A stretch of 64,000 nt of DNA from positions 1 to 64,000 of the forward strand of contig DEWK01000015.1 of assembly GCA_002363615.1 (NCBI GenBank). Reading direction: 5' to 3'. The notes under the pieces are model-generated. The model had not been told where the DNA came from, made no database searches, and was given only the letters and a program-made list of their open reading frames with translations. Shown piece by piece: positions 1 to 8,270 of this stretch. This DNA comes from Lachnospira sp. UBA3212. Lineage in GTDB: Bacteria; Bacillota; Clostridia; Lachnospirales; Lachnospiraceae. Each line of letters opens with the position of its first letter. The first letter of the stretch is position 1. The position numbers were made by a program, and so were the translations under genes.

Positions 1-1
1 G

Positions 2-2839
2 GCTCTGAAGAGTTGTAATATTCAGGCTAAGTTAAATGATACTCCTTTATCTGAATCCGAGTTTGCTAAAGTAAAAAATGATTTGTCACATGCTTCATTT
101 TATGATGCAGGGAAATGGCTTGTTGGAGAAAATGGAAAAGTATATGTTCATGTTCAAAGAGGAAACGAAACTCTTCATTTAGTAGTAATGAATAATGAGC
201 ATATTGCTGGTGGTACAAGTGTTTATGAGGTGATTAACCAGTATCAGGCATTTGCAGACGAAGAGGATGAGCATAGTCGTGATCGACGCTTTGATGTTAC
301 GTTGCTTATCAATGGTATTCCACTGATCCATATTGAATTAAAGAATAAAGATCATTCATATATGGACGGTTATCGCCAGATTAAGAAGTACATAGCTGAA
401 GGAAAATTTCATGGCATTTTTTCTAACGTTCAGATGTTCGTTGTAAGTAATGCGGTAGATACAAAGTATTTCTCAGCGGCGAGAGATACTGAGCTTAATA
501 AGAAGTTTTTGACCGGATGGATTGATCATGAAAATCTACCGGTATGTGATTATATTAAGTTTGCAAAGTCAGTTTTAAAGATACCTGAAGCACATGAAAT
601 GGTGACAAAATATACCGTTTTAGATAACGATAAGAAGAAGCTTCTTATCTTGAGACCTTATCAAATTCATGCAATTGAAGCTATGAGAAGTGCATCTAAA
701 AGAGGTCAGTCTGGATTTATATGGCATACTACAGGTTCCGGAAAAACCATGACCTCATATAAAGCAACAAGGAATCTCCTTATGGATATACCATCCATAG
801 AGAAGACAGTTTTTTTGATTGATCGTAAAGACCTTGATATGCAGACCAAAGGAGCATTTCAGTCATATGCTGATAATGACACAATAGATGTTGATGATAC
901 AGATAATGTAGGTGTTCTTATTAAGCGATTGAGCGATGATAACAGACAGATGATTGTAACGACACGACAGAAAATGCAGGTGATGATAAATCGCCGCTTG
1001 AAAGAAGGAACGAAAGAATATGACAAGATTAAATCATTAAGGGTTGCTTTTGTGGTTGATGAGTGTCATAGAGCAGTGACCCCACAGACAAAACGTGATA
1101 TTGAGAGATTCTTTAATCATTCACTCTGGTTTGGTTTTACTGGTACACCTATCTTTGAAGAAAATAAGTATGAACAGAAGGGTGATTTGGCTCAGACAAC
1201 AGAGGAACTATATGGACCATGCTTGCATAGCTATACGATTAAGGAAGCTATTCATGATGGTGCTGTACTTGGTTTCAATGTTGAGAATCTTGGTCCGAAA
1301 GGTTTGCCAGAAGACGAGGAAGATGCATATTATCATAGTGAGAAGCACATGAGAAATGTTCTTGATGTCATATTAAATCAGTCGCTTGCTAAGTTTGGAA
1401 TGCAAAACGGTAAGGGACAGACATATGAAGCTATGCTTACGGTTGAATCAATTGCTGTAGCTCAAAAATATTATGATTTACTTCTTAATATTAAAAAAGG
1501 TGAGGATGAGCTAAAAATTAGTGAGGATGTCAAAAAAGCGCTTCCAGACTTTCCAAAGGTAGCGATTACATTCTCTGTGTCAGAAAATGAAGAGTCTTCG
1601 CAGTCAAATCAGGATGCGATGAAGCGATACTTGTCCTATTATAATCAGGTTTTTGGGACGAAGTATGAAATTGAAGGTCTTGGAGCTTATAATGGAAATC
1701 TCAACGATCGGCTTGCCAGAAAAGAAAAACGATATAGAGATCGTGAACAACAGATTGATTTGGTTATTGTGGTAGATAGACTATTAACCGGATTTGATGC
1801 ACCGTGTCTTTCTACTTTGTTTATTGATCGACCACCAATGAGTCCGCAAGGATTAATTCAAGCGTTTTCCAGAACAAATCGCTTATTCGATCAAAATAAG
1901 GAGTATGGACAGATTGTTACATTCCGCTCACCAAAAGAGTACAAGGAAAAGATTAATGATGCTTTGGTTTTGTATTCTAAAGGTGGAATTGGAAATGCTA
2001 TTGCAGAGGATTGGGATACTGTTTTAGATAATTTTACATTATCTTTAAAGACAATTCGTACATTTGCGCCTACGCCGGATGATGTCATGGGATTATCTAA
2101 AAAGCAGAAGAAGACATTCATAAGACTGTTTAGGGATTTGGACCATGATTTTGCACATTTGAAATCTTTTTCGACCTTTGATTCTAAGATGCTTGATGAT
2201 TACCAGTTCTCGCAGGAAGACTATGACAATTATGCGGCAATCTATAAGAATGTAATGGAAGAATTGAAAGTGGATAAGACGGATGATCAGGACGATGATC
2301 CAATCTTAGATGATTATGATTTGGTTGCATATAGTAAGTTTAAGATTGACTTTGAGTATATTGTCGAATTGTTGCAGGGATTTGTAGATTTCTTGAATCA
2401 AGATGACAATGATTTTGATGAAGTTGATTTTGAACATAAAATGCTTCAAATCAAAGAAATTGTAAAGGAATATGCAGAAAACAATCCTAGACTTAGTGAA
2501 CTGTTTATGCAAGTGCTTGATGAAATAGAGCGAGATAAAGCAAAGTTCATGGGACAGGATATTTCCGTTACAATTAACCAAATGCGATATGCTGCTATCG
2601 ATAAGGAAATTGAGGCATTTGCGAAGCGTTGGTTCATCGATTTTGATGATGTGAAGTATGAAGCTTATAACTTCAAAGATGGTGAGCTTGCAAATGAAAA
2701 TAAATTAAAAGAAAAAGCAGATTATGCTGCGTACAAGGAAGCAACACCGGATGCGATGCCTAAATTTAAATTCAACGGAGCATTGATTCGAGATTTTAAA
2801 GAGGTACTTATGCCGGAAATCCTTTTATTACTTGTATAA
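2..2839 (+). CDS. hsdR: Type I restriction enzyme R subunit (HsdR), 5' end cut by the window edge
   Basis: This is the ATP-dependent translocase and endonuclease subunit of a type I restriction-modification complex. The frame is open from base 2, so the true start lies to the left; the first visible TTG at 83 is internal. The N-terminal nuclease domain shows the D...ExK pattern (RFDV, then IELKN, around 285-345). The helicase part has Walker A HTTGSGKT (about 724-747), the DEAD-box variant VDECH (about 1057), FTGTP (about 1135) and the motif VI region QAFSRTNR (about 1858). A long acidic C-terminal region follows, as expected for assembly with HsdM/HsdS. The expected hsdM and full hsdS are not in the window and may lie to the left. 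A strong hairpin follows the stop. Family assignment is very secure; methylation target unknown. Confidence 0.96.
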   Translation, partial: ALKSCNIQAKLNDTPLSESEFAKVKNDLSHASFYDAGKWLVGENGKVYVHVQRGNETLHLVVMNNEHIAGGTSVYEVINQYQAFADEEDEHSRDRRFDVTLLINGIPLIHIELKNKDHSYMDGYRQIKKYIAEGKFHGIFSNVQMFVVSNAVDTKYFSAARDTELNKKFLTGWIDHENLPVCDYIKFAKSVLKIPEAHEMVTKYTVLDNDKKKLLILRPYQIHAIEAMRSASKRGQSGFIWHTTGSGKTMTSYKATRNLLMDIPSIEKTVFLIDRKDLDMQTKGAFQSYADNDTIDVDDTDNVGVLIKRLSDDNRQMIVTTRQKMQVMINRRLKEGTKEYDKIKSLRVAFVVDECHRAVTPQTKRDIERFFNHSLWFGFTGTPIFEENKYEQKGDLAQTTEELYGPCLHSYTIKEAIHDGAVLGFNVENLGPKGLPEDEEDAYYHSEKHMRNVLDVILNQSLAKFGMQNGKGQTYEAMLTVESIAVAQKYYDLLLNIKKGEDELKISEDVKKALPDFPKVAITFSVSENEESSQSNQDAMKRYLSYYNQVFGTKYEIEGLGAYNGNLNDRLARKEKRYRDREQQIDLVIVVDRLLTGFDAPCLSTLFIDRPPMSPQGLIQAFSRTNRLFDQNKEYGQIVTFRSPKEYKEKINDALVLYSKGGIGNAIAEDWDTVLDNFTLSLKTIRTFAPTPDDVMGLSKKQKKTFIRLFRDLDHDFAHLKSFSTFDSKMLDDYQFSQEDYDNYAAIYKNVMEELKVDKTDDQDDDPILDDYDLVAYSKFKIDFEYIVELLQGFVDFLNQDDNDFDEVDFEHKMLQIKEIVKEYAENNPRLSELFMQVLDEIERDKAKFMGQDISVTINQMRYAAIDKEIEAFAKRWFIDFDDVKYEAYNFKDGELANENKLKEKADYAAYKEATPDAMPKFKFNGALIRDFKEVLMPEILLLLV

Positions 2840-2850
2840 GATGGGAATTA

Positions 2851-2888
2851 GAAAAGCTTGTGGGATAATCCTACAAGCTTTTCTTTAA
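2851..2888. terminator. Bidirectional intrinsic terminator between hsdR and the recombinase
   Basis: The arms GAAAAGCTTGTGGG (2851-2864) and CCTACAAGCTTTTC (2870-2883) form a 14-bp stem with one G-U pair and a very short loop. T-rich sequence lies on the right and A-rich on the left, so it can end both hsdR and the converging recombinase transcript. Confidence 0.8.
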
Positions 2889-2904
2889 CATCGGCATGTG
2901 TAAA
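2889..2904 (+). repeat. Left copy of a 16-bp inverted repeat flanking the recombinase
   Basis: The sequence here, CATCGGCATGTGTAAA, recurs in inverse orientation at 3872-3887 with a single mismatch (CATCGGCGTGTGTAAA). The right copy encodes the last codons (H-R-R-V-stop) of the hsdS cassette. Read in the same phase, the left copy would encode H-R-H-V-stop, which suggests a footprint of a second hsdS segment. Possible recombination site; this is inference. Confidence 0.6.
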
Positions 2905-2910
2905 TAGGTT

Positions 2911-3846
2911 TTAAGAGTTTAGTGTAGAAAGAGAACGCATAATAATATCTATATCTTTGCTCTCTAATTCTTGAATAATATGCAGGTATGTCTTTTGTGT
3001 GGTTGTGATATTTGAGTGCCCCAATCTTCTTGCAACGCTGGCAATAGATACTCCGGCAAATAGCAACAGAGATGCATGCGTATGGCGGAGACCATGGATT
3101 GAGATGATTGGGATAGCAACATTTTTACAATGTCTGGCAAGAATATCATTAATTGTGGAATTGTAAATGTTGCCATGTACGAAAATAGGCTGTTCTTCAG
3201 GAAGATTCTTAAGCAGTTCCGCAAATTGGATGACTGTCTGCCAGTCTAACGGAATTTTCCTAATAGAAGACTGATTTTTTGTAGGTAAAAATCCTCCATT
3301 TCCTTTGTAATCCCATGTCTTCGAAACAGAGACCACCTGATGTGATAAGTCAAAATCTTTTGGTGTCAATCCGAGTGCTTCTGAGAAACGCATTCCCGTT
3401 TTGGCAATTAGTAATATAAGCCAATCAGCATTGATTTCTGGTGTAAGTGATAGGTCATCAAGTAATTTGTGTAACTCGTATTGATTAAGGTACTTGGTCT
3501 TTTTATCGCGAGGTTGCTTTCCTTTTATAATTGCCTTTCTCGTTGGATCACGGGAAATTAAACCTTCATCTACTGCATCAAGAATTGCACATTTTAGGTG
3601 ATGATGAAAGTCCATTGTAGTCTGGCGTTCATGCTCACGAGCGTAATCATTAAGTAGCTTTTGATAAGTGATTCTGTCAAGATCTTTAATGGCTAGTTCA
3701 GGAATTAACTTTATAAGCCAACGATGGGCCATATAGTATTTGTTCATTGTTACAGGTCTAATGGCACCCTCTTTATAGACAGATATCCACTGTTTGTAAT
3801 AGTCGCAAAATAATAATGTTTTGCTATCAACTGTCGCTGTATTCAT
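2911..3846 (-). CDS. Tyrosine recombinase/integrase associated with the type I R-M locus
   Basis: Site-specific recombinase of the phage integrase family, 311 aa. An N-terminal SAM-like core-binding domain covers about residues 12-95. The catalytic domain has R153 (TGMRFSEAL), H251 and R254 (HGLRHTHA), H277 (LGHSN) and nucleophile Y287 (KTYLHI), so the active-site set looks complete. The ATG has a GGAGG ribosome site a few bases upstream. The gene lies between hsdR and a silent hsdS cassette on the same strand as the cassette, and a 16-bp inverted repeat brackets it. Recombinases in this position are known in Firmicutes and Bacteroidetes to shuffle hsdS target-recognition domains. That role is inferred from context; a remnant mobile-element integrase is the alternative. 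Confidence 0.92.
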   Translation of the reverse strand: MNTATVDSKTLLFCDYYKQWISVYKEGAIRPVTMNKYYMAHRWLIKLIPELAIKDLDRITYQKLLNDYAREHERQTTMDFHHHLKCAILDAVDEGLISRDPTRKAIIKGKQPRDKKTKYLNQYELHKLLDDLSLTPEINADWLILLIAKTGMRFSEALGLTPKDFDLSHQVVSVSKTWDYKGNGGFLPTKNQSSIRKIPLDWQTVIQFAELLKNLPEEQPIFVHGNIYNSTINDILARHCKNVAIPIISIHGLRHTHASLLLFAGVSIASVARRLGHSNITTTQKTYLHIIQELESKDIDIIMRSLSTLNS

Positions 3847-3871
3847 ATGTAAGCCCTCCTTTTCATTTGCT

Positions 3872-3887
3872 TTTACACACGCCGATG
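3872..3887 (-). repeat. Right copy of the 16-bp inverted repeat
   Basis: Reverse complement of 2889-2904 with one mismatch (15 of 16). It covers the last codons and stop of the silent hsdS cassette, in the region encoding the conserved ITLHRR element that commonly marks hsdS recombination boundaries. Confidence 0.6.
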
Positions 3888-4391
3888 AAGGGTGATAAGG
3901 TTATCGAGATTGGAAAAATACCCGGCAATTTTGTCCTGCTCTTCTTTGCTTGGAGCATATAGTTGGAATTCACATAAATTCTTATAATATAATCTCGTTC
4001 TTGTTCCTCCAAGTTTTCTCTGTGTACAAAATCTCGTAAACTCTGGACTTGAATTTAAGTATTGTATTAAAAATGATAAGTTATTATTCTCGCTCGCATC
4101 GAAAACAGGATATTCCCTACTCACTAAGCCTTTTTCAACAATTTCATTTATATTGAAATGGAATATATTATCATCACTCATATGACGGTAAGTGCATTTT
4201 CCGTAGGGAACTACGCTAAATAACGTTTCTTGATTATCGGTAGAAGTTTTATCACGGAAATCATTTTGAAACATTAATCCACTTCTCGAAGATGTAAGTA
4301 ATGGATAACCTGACTGAAGATTTTCGTATTCAGACAGTTCTACTGTCATATCTCCGCACTTACGCTGTTCCCAAGAAAAAATAATTTCGTA
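3873..4391 (-). pseudogene. Silent half-hsdS cassette: one target-recognition domain without an expressed N-terminus
   Basis: The frame encodes a single HsdS target-recognition domain plus part of the conserved spacer helix. It is open from 4391, right after an in-frame stop, and begins with the element FSWEQRKCGD, which normally sits in the middle of a full HsdS. The first ATG (4349) comes after this element and has no convincing ribosome site. The reading ends at DNLITLHRRV-stop, inside the second conserved HsdS element. The fragment is thus bounded at both ends by the conserved elements used for domain exchange, about 160-170 aa against about 400 for full HsdS. I read it as a donor cassette for recombinational switching rather than random decay. 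Expression from the ATG cannot be excluded. Confidence 0.75.
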
Positions 4392-4471
4392 TTATTTATA
4401 TAGGGAGGTTACTGACGGAGGTGGAAATCTATGATACAATACAAATTAATAATTTTTCTAGGGGATTGCAT

Positions 4472-5152
4472 ATGTTAAGTAGTAAAACAGGTACAAAACT
4501 TGATACATTTGTTTCTGACTATGTTGTATTTGACTTAGAGACTACCGGCATTTCTCCACACTCTGATAAGGTGGTGGAAATATCTGCAGTTAAGGTAAAG
4601 GGTGGAGAAGTAGTAGATGAATTCTCATCTCTTGTAAATCCTGAATGTCATATATCCGAAGGAGCCAGTGCTGTTAATGGAATATATGATTACATGGTAG
4701 CGGATGAGCCTACATTTGAAGAGGTACTACCTAAGTTTATTGATTTTATAGAAGATCTACCACTTATGGGACATAACATACAGGCATTCGATCTGACATT
4801 TATTTATAGAGATTGTAAAGAGATTTTTGGAGCTGTGCCGGATAATGATTACATTGATACAGTTCTGATAGCCAGGAAATGTATGCCAGAGATGGCTCAT
4901 AGAAGACTGACAGACCTTGCAACGCATTTTGGTATCTCCATAGATGGAGCACATAGAGCTCTGAAGGATTCAAGAATGACGCAGCAGGTGTATGAGCATC
5001 TGAAGGATGAAATGGAGTTGTTCGAGTCGGGACAGAAAATCATTCCTATATGTAGCAGATGCGGCAAGCAGATGAAACTTCGAAATGGAAAGTTCGGAGA
5101 GTTCTGGGGGTGCTCTGGGTATCCGGAATGTAATTATACGACGAATATATAG
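4472..5152 (+). CDS. DnaQ-like 3'-5' exonuclease with C-terminal topoisomerase-type zinc finger
   Basis: DEDDh-family exonuclease. From the ATG at 4472 the metal ligands appear as D21 and E23 (FDLETTG), then GHNIQAFD, and the final HRALKDSR supplies His and Asp. The C-terminus carries four cysteines in a zf-C4 topoisomerase arrangement (CSRCGKQM...GCSGYPEC), a small nucleic-acid-binding module. I prefer 4472 over the GTG at 4421 because AGGGG lies about 7 bases upstream; the upstream start would add 17 residues. It resembles stand-alone PolC/DnaQ epsilon-like proteins, probably used in DNA repair or processing. Its place beside the R-M locus may be coincidental. Confidence 0.88.
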   Translation: MLSSKTGTKLDTFVSDYVVFDLETTGISPHSDKVVEISAVKVKGGEVVDEFSSLVNPECHISEGASAVNGIYDYMVADEPTFEEVLPKFIDFIEDLPLMGHNIQAFDLTFIYRDCKEIFGAVPDNDYIDTVLIARKCMPEMAHRRLTDLATHFGISIDGAHRALKDSRMTQQVYEHLKDEMELFESGQKIIPICSRCGKQMKLRNGKFGEFWGCSGYPECNYTTNI

Positions 5153-5202
5153 AGATAAACTTTTGGACGAAAGTCCAAAGGTTATATCGGAGGAGAAGAA
5201 TA

Positions 5203-5595
5203 ATGAAGAAGAAAGTTTTGAAAGTCTGTATCGTAATATTCGTCATATTAGCCGTTATAGGTTTGTTCTGTTATCATGGTCTGCGTCAGTATTTCGATAA
5301 CAATACATGGGCAACCGTAACTGTTAACAGTACAAGTGACGGGGAGACGGCAGATGCATATTATTATGATCAGGAGTGCCTGAAGGGAGATCGGATATCC
5401 ATATCAACCTTAACACTTGAGGTTACGAATGTAGAGCATGACGGAACATTATCATTTACCGTCAAGAGCGGAGAGCTTAAGGATGAATCAGGTAATAAGG
5501 TACAGAAGGATGTGCTGGAGAAAGGCGTTCTGAAAAGTTATAAATCCGGCAGTGACAGGTTCACCCTCTGTGTAACATCAAACCGATACCGATAA
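5203..5595 (+). CDS. Small single-pass membrane or secreted protein, unknown function
   Basis: 130 aa, preceded by GGAGGAG at good distance from ATG 5203. A Lys-rich start and a hydrophobic stretch (about residues 6-28) form a signal anchor. The outside part is a short, polar, beta-rich domain (VTVNSTSDGETADAYYYD, later LTLEVTNVEHDGTLSFTV), which resembles the small immunoglobulin-like accessory domains common in Firmicute surface proteins. There is no lipobox and no enzyme motif. It starts 50 bases after the exonuclease and could be co-transcribed. I do not recognise the family. Confidence 0.6.
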   Translation: MKKKVLKVCIVIFVILAVIGLFCYHGLRQYFDNNTWATVTVNSTSDGETADAYYYDQECLKGDRISISTLTLEVTNVEHDGTLSFTVKSGELKDESGNKVQKDVLEKGVLKSYKSGSDRFTLCVTSNRYR

Positions 5596-5707
5596 TGTAG
5601 AAAACAAAAAAAACTGCAATGCGAGAAGTCCTTTTTATAGACCAGTTCAAGGTTTAAGATATAGTCAAATAAACTTGTTGGGTTGTAAATAGAAGGAGGA
5701 ATTTAAG

Positions 5708-6376
5708 ATGGAAGAAGAACAAGTAAAAGCAGAAGCAGAAGAACAGGCAAAAACAGAGGAAGTGAAAAAGGTCATCGAACCGGTGGAACCGGAGTTTTAT
5801 GGAAGGCCTGCGTTTGAAAAGCGAGCGGCGCCTAATGCGGCTAAGCAGAATTACACTTCCTATACGGGAGCCCAGGGATTTATTAACCGAGATGAAGGTA
5901 ATGCATATTCCTTGAAGAACGGTTGGGTCCAGAATATCTTATCGGGAGAGGGCTTTGTTAAGGAAGATGCGGTATTAACCAATCGAAGGATTTATTATTC
6001 CGCAAAACAGGGAATCCTGATGATCAAAAAGCGGGAAGAAATCGTTGATCTGAAGGATATTACCGGTACCAAAATTTTTAATTATAAGCCTTACGGACTT
6101 TTACTAAGTGGAGGAATCTTCCTGCTATTAGGATTGATTCTGTTAGGAAGTTCTAAGGATCTTGCACTTTTTATGGTTCTTATGGGAGTAGCTGAGTTCA
6201 TTGTATTTGCCATTCGTATGAAGTCAGTTCTGACCATTGAGTATGCTGGAGGCAAGATTGAATTAAGTTTAAAAAAGTATGGTTTGAAAAATATTCGAGA
6301 TTTTCAAAGACAGATTTATGAAGGAAAAGCTCGTCAAAGAGAATATGTGAAGTCTAGAATAGGAGGAATTTTATGA
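5708..6376 (+). CDS. Membrane protein with PH-like fold, first copy of a tandem pair
   Basis: 222 aa with a strong AGGAGG ribosome site. A charged, Glu/Lys/Ala-rich N-terminus (1-50) is followed by a domain with the pattern DAVLTNRRIYYS...EEIVDLKDIT, typical of bacterial PH-like domains. Two adjacent hydrophobic segments (about 135-170) follow, then a second beta-rich half (LTIEYAGGKIELSLKKYG) that closes the PH-like fold. The next gene encodes a clear paralogue and overlaps by 4 bases, so the two are co-translated. Function unknown; membrane-associated binding is likely. It is unlike its neighbour only in the extra charged N-terminal extension. Confidence 0.6.
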   Translation: MEEEQVKAEAEEQAKTEEVKKVIEPVEPEFYGRPAFEKRAAPNAAKQNYTSYTGAQGFINRDEGNAYSLKNGWVQNILSGEGFVKEDAVLTNRRIYYSAKQGILMIKKREEIVDLKDITGTKIFNYKPYGLLLSGGIFLLLGLILLGSSKDLALFMVLMGVAEFIVFAIRMKSVLTIEYAGGKIELSLKKYGLKNIRDFQRQIYEGKARQREYVKSRIGGIL

Positions 6377-6903
6377 GTAAATATCAGTCAACAACCGGAG
6401 CGATTGGCTTTATAAGCGGAACAGAGAAAGACGCACTTTCTTTAAAGAATGGAATGGTGCAAAATATATTATCTGGGGATGGACTTGCCAGAGAAGATGC
6501 AGTACTTACCAATGAACGATTATATTATTGTATAAAAAGTGGAGTCTTGGATGTGCATTATCAGGAAGATATTATTGATTTAGAGGATATTACTGCCTGT
6601 AAAATCACGGATCTAAAACCATATGGATTATTGGTTGGAGCGGTTCTTTTAATGCTAGCTAGTTATTTTTGGTCTAATTCCAGTCTCAATGAAAACCCTG
6701 GTCAGGGAATCTTTCTTGCTGGACTGGTGCTTGGCGTTTGTATGATTGCAGGATTCTTTATTTTGAAAAAATCATTTTTAGAGATTCAATATGCGGGAGG
6801 TAGGATTCGTTTTAGTGTGAAGAAGTATAAGATGAAGGATGTAAGAGAATTTCAAAGAAGAATTTATCTGAACAAGGATCGGTTAGAGGATCAGTTGCAT
6901 TAA
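6373..6903 (+). CDS. Membrane protein with PH-like fold, second copy of the tandem pair
   Basis: 176 aa, starting inside the stop of its paralogue (ATGA overlap), with an AGGAGG site in the preceding gene. The two align through almost the whole length: ALSLKNGMVQNILSG, DAVLTNERLYY, EDIIDLEDIT, two membrane helices (about 92-137), then an IQYAGGRIRFSVKKYKMKDVREFQRRIY end. The copies have clearly diverged, so the duplication is old. A heteromeric membrane complex is plausible. No named function can be given. Confidence 0.6.
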   Translation: MSKYQSTTGAIGFISGTEKDALSLKNGMVQNILSGDGLAREDAVLTNERLYYCIKSGVLDVHYQEDIIDLEDITACKITDLKPYGLLVGAVLLMLASYFWSNSSLNENPGQGIFLAGLVLGVCMIAGFFILKKSFLEIQYAGGRIRFSVKKYKMKDVREFQRRIYLNKDRLEDQLH

Positions 6904-7030
6904 GAATGACCGGATTGCTTTCTTTTTAAACTTGTATTATAATTGATGTCGGTTATGGAAAGATGTTATCCATTGTACGGACTTGTGCATAATTGCGAGA
7001 CATGCGAAAAGTCTTTGGCAGATTTATAAA

Positions 7031-7060
7031 GTTTCTTATGTTAAAGTATTAGTAAGAAAC
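7031..7060. promoter_or_regulatory. Inverted repeat upstream of the 7103 gene, possible operator
   Basis: GTTTCTTA (7031-7038) and TAAGAAAC (7053-7060) are perfect 8-bp inverted arms separated by 14 bases. They lie about 40 bases before the start codon, and a TATAAT box is visible at 6938-6943. No U-tract follows, so an operator or leader hairpin is more likely than a terminator. Confidence 0.35.
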
Positions 7061-7102
7061 CAAGGGGCTTAGGTGAAAGAAGGATTAAAAAGGAGGATTC
7101 AT

Positions 7103-7558
7103 ATGGCTTATCCACCTACCGAAAAGGCGAAAGAAGTAATGTATGCTGCTTTGGACGCATTTGGACAAACCTACGAATGGAGAAAAGCGGGTTATATGCT
7201 TTTAGATGGAAAGTTATTGGACTTTAGTCAAGACCAGTATAGTCGTGTCTTAGAGCACCAGGTCATTTATGATATTATTGGGGATGAACTTCCCAAAGAT
7301 TATACCCCCAAGGATATTTTGATGAGTTTTCTAAATTATGGAAACATTCGGATTATTAATGACGGAATTGATCTTTCCTGCCGACCAACCTATGATCAGC
7401 GAGATCTTTTAAAGTACTATCTTCAGGGAGTGACAGAATTTTATGTAGATATTAGTAGTCATGATGGACAGATTGTGAAATCCTTTGTTTATCAATATCC
7501 AAGGATAGCTGAGGTTTTAGCAGATATTGATGGCTACTTTGATAGTGTTGGAGAATAA
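7103..7558 (+). CDS. Hypothetical cytoplasmic protein
   Basis: 151 aa from the ATG at 7103, chosen because AGGAGG lies 7 bases upstream; a GTG 30 bases earlier gives a poorer start. It is soluble with mixed alpha/beta content and no signal peptide, membrane segment or catalytic motif. It has several aromatic-rich stretches (for example LLKYYLQGVTEFYVDISSHD). It appears monocistronic, with its own upstream inverted repeat and a terminator behind it. I do not recognise the family. Confidence 0.6.
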   Translation: MAYPPTEKAKEVMYAALDAFGQTYEWRKAGYMLLDGKLLDFSQDQYSRVLEHQVIYDIIGDELPKDYTPKDILMSFLNYGNIRIINDGIDLSCRPTYDQRDLLKYYLQGVTEFYVDISSHDGQIVKSFVYQYPRIAEVLADIDGYFDSVGE

Positions 7559-7596
7559 AAATTGCCCTTCAACTCTTTCCGTGAATATAAGGGGCT

Positions 7597-7632
7597 GGGA
7601 CTGTTTGTAGATCAGACAGTCCCTTCTTCTTT
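7597..7632 (+). terminator. Intrinsic terminator
   Basis: GGGACTGT (7597-7604) pairs with ACAGTCCC (7616-7623), followed by TTCTTCTTT. It separates the hypothetical gene from the hydrolase gene. Confidence 0.75.
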
Positions 7633-7650
7633 GGATACAAGGAGATTATT

Positions 7651-8202
7651 ATGAAACAGTTAGCAGTTTATTTTCCCGGAATCGGCTATCACGTAGATAA
7701 GCCCCTGCTTTACTATGCGAAACAGGTGGCCAATGAGGCTGGATACCTTGATACCATACAGGTAAGTTATAAGTTTGCAGGTGGAAATATCCGGGGAGAT
7801 AAAGAGAAGATGAGAGAAACCTTTCTGGATCTTTACAGGCAAGCGGAAGCGTGTTTGGCAAAGGTGGAATGGGAAAAATACCGGGAAATTTTGTTTATTT
7901 CAAAGAGTATCGGTACGGTTATTTCGGCGGCTTATGCAAAGAAACACCAGATTTCCTGCCGACAGATTTTATATACCCCATTAGAGGAAACCTATGAATT
8001 TCAGCCGAAGGAGGCCATTGCCTTTTTAGGAGATCAGGATCCCTGGAGCCGGGTGGAGGAGGTCTTTCGAATCAGTAAAGAACAGGAAGTGCCGATTTAC
8101 CGATATGAAGGAGCCAATCATTCCTTGGAAGTGGAGGATTCTTTAAAAAATCTTGAAATCCTAAAAGACGTGATGGAAAAAACAGCAAGCTATCTAGGCT
8201 AG
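7651..8202 (+). CDS. Small alpha/beta hydrolase
   Basis: 183 aa with AAGGAG upstream. The fold is supported by an early FPGIG oxyanion segment, a nucleophile elbow SKSIGT around residue 90 (serine in a reduced GxSxG context), an acid in FLGDQDPW and the catalytic histidine in GANHSLE. This is the usual Ser-Asp-His order. It is short, without a lid domain, and cytoplasmic, similar to the KANL3/Tex30-like group. Substrate unknown. It has terminators on both sides, so it is probably a single-gene unit. Confidence 0.75.
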   Translation: MKQLAVYFPGIGYHVDKPLLYYAKQVANEAGYLDTIQVSYKFAGGNIRGDKEKMRETFLDLYRQAEACLAKVEWEKYREILFISKSIGTVISAAYAKKHQISCRQILYTPLEETYEFQPKEAIAFLGDQDPWSRVEEVFRISKEQEVPIYRYEGANHSLEVEDSLKNLEILKDVMEKTASYLG

Positions 8203-8224
8203 GAGGGGAGAAGTGTGGATGAAA

Positions 8225-8256
8225 ATAGCAACGACGATTTGTCGCTGCTATTTTTG
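8225..8256. terminator. Bidirectional intrinsic terminator between converging genes
   Basis: ATAGCAACGAC (8225-8235), loop GATT, then GTCGCTGCTAT with one G-U pair, flanked by AAAA on the left and TTTTT on the right. It can serve both the hydrolase gene and the converging histidine kinase gene. Confidence 0.8.
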
Positions 8257-8270
8257 CATGTACAATCTTA

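Noticed and set aside
1095..1352. Alternative-frame reading inside hsdR
   Set aside because: It overlaps intact helicase motifs of hsdR and has no features of its own.
4421..4471. GTG start that would lengthen the exonuclease by 17 residues
   Set aside because: GGAG directly abuts the GTG, leaving no proper spacing; the ATG at 4472 has a better ribosome site and the added residues are not part of the fold.
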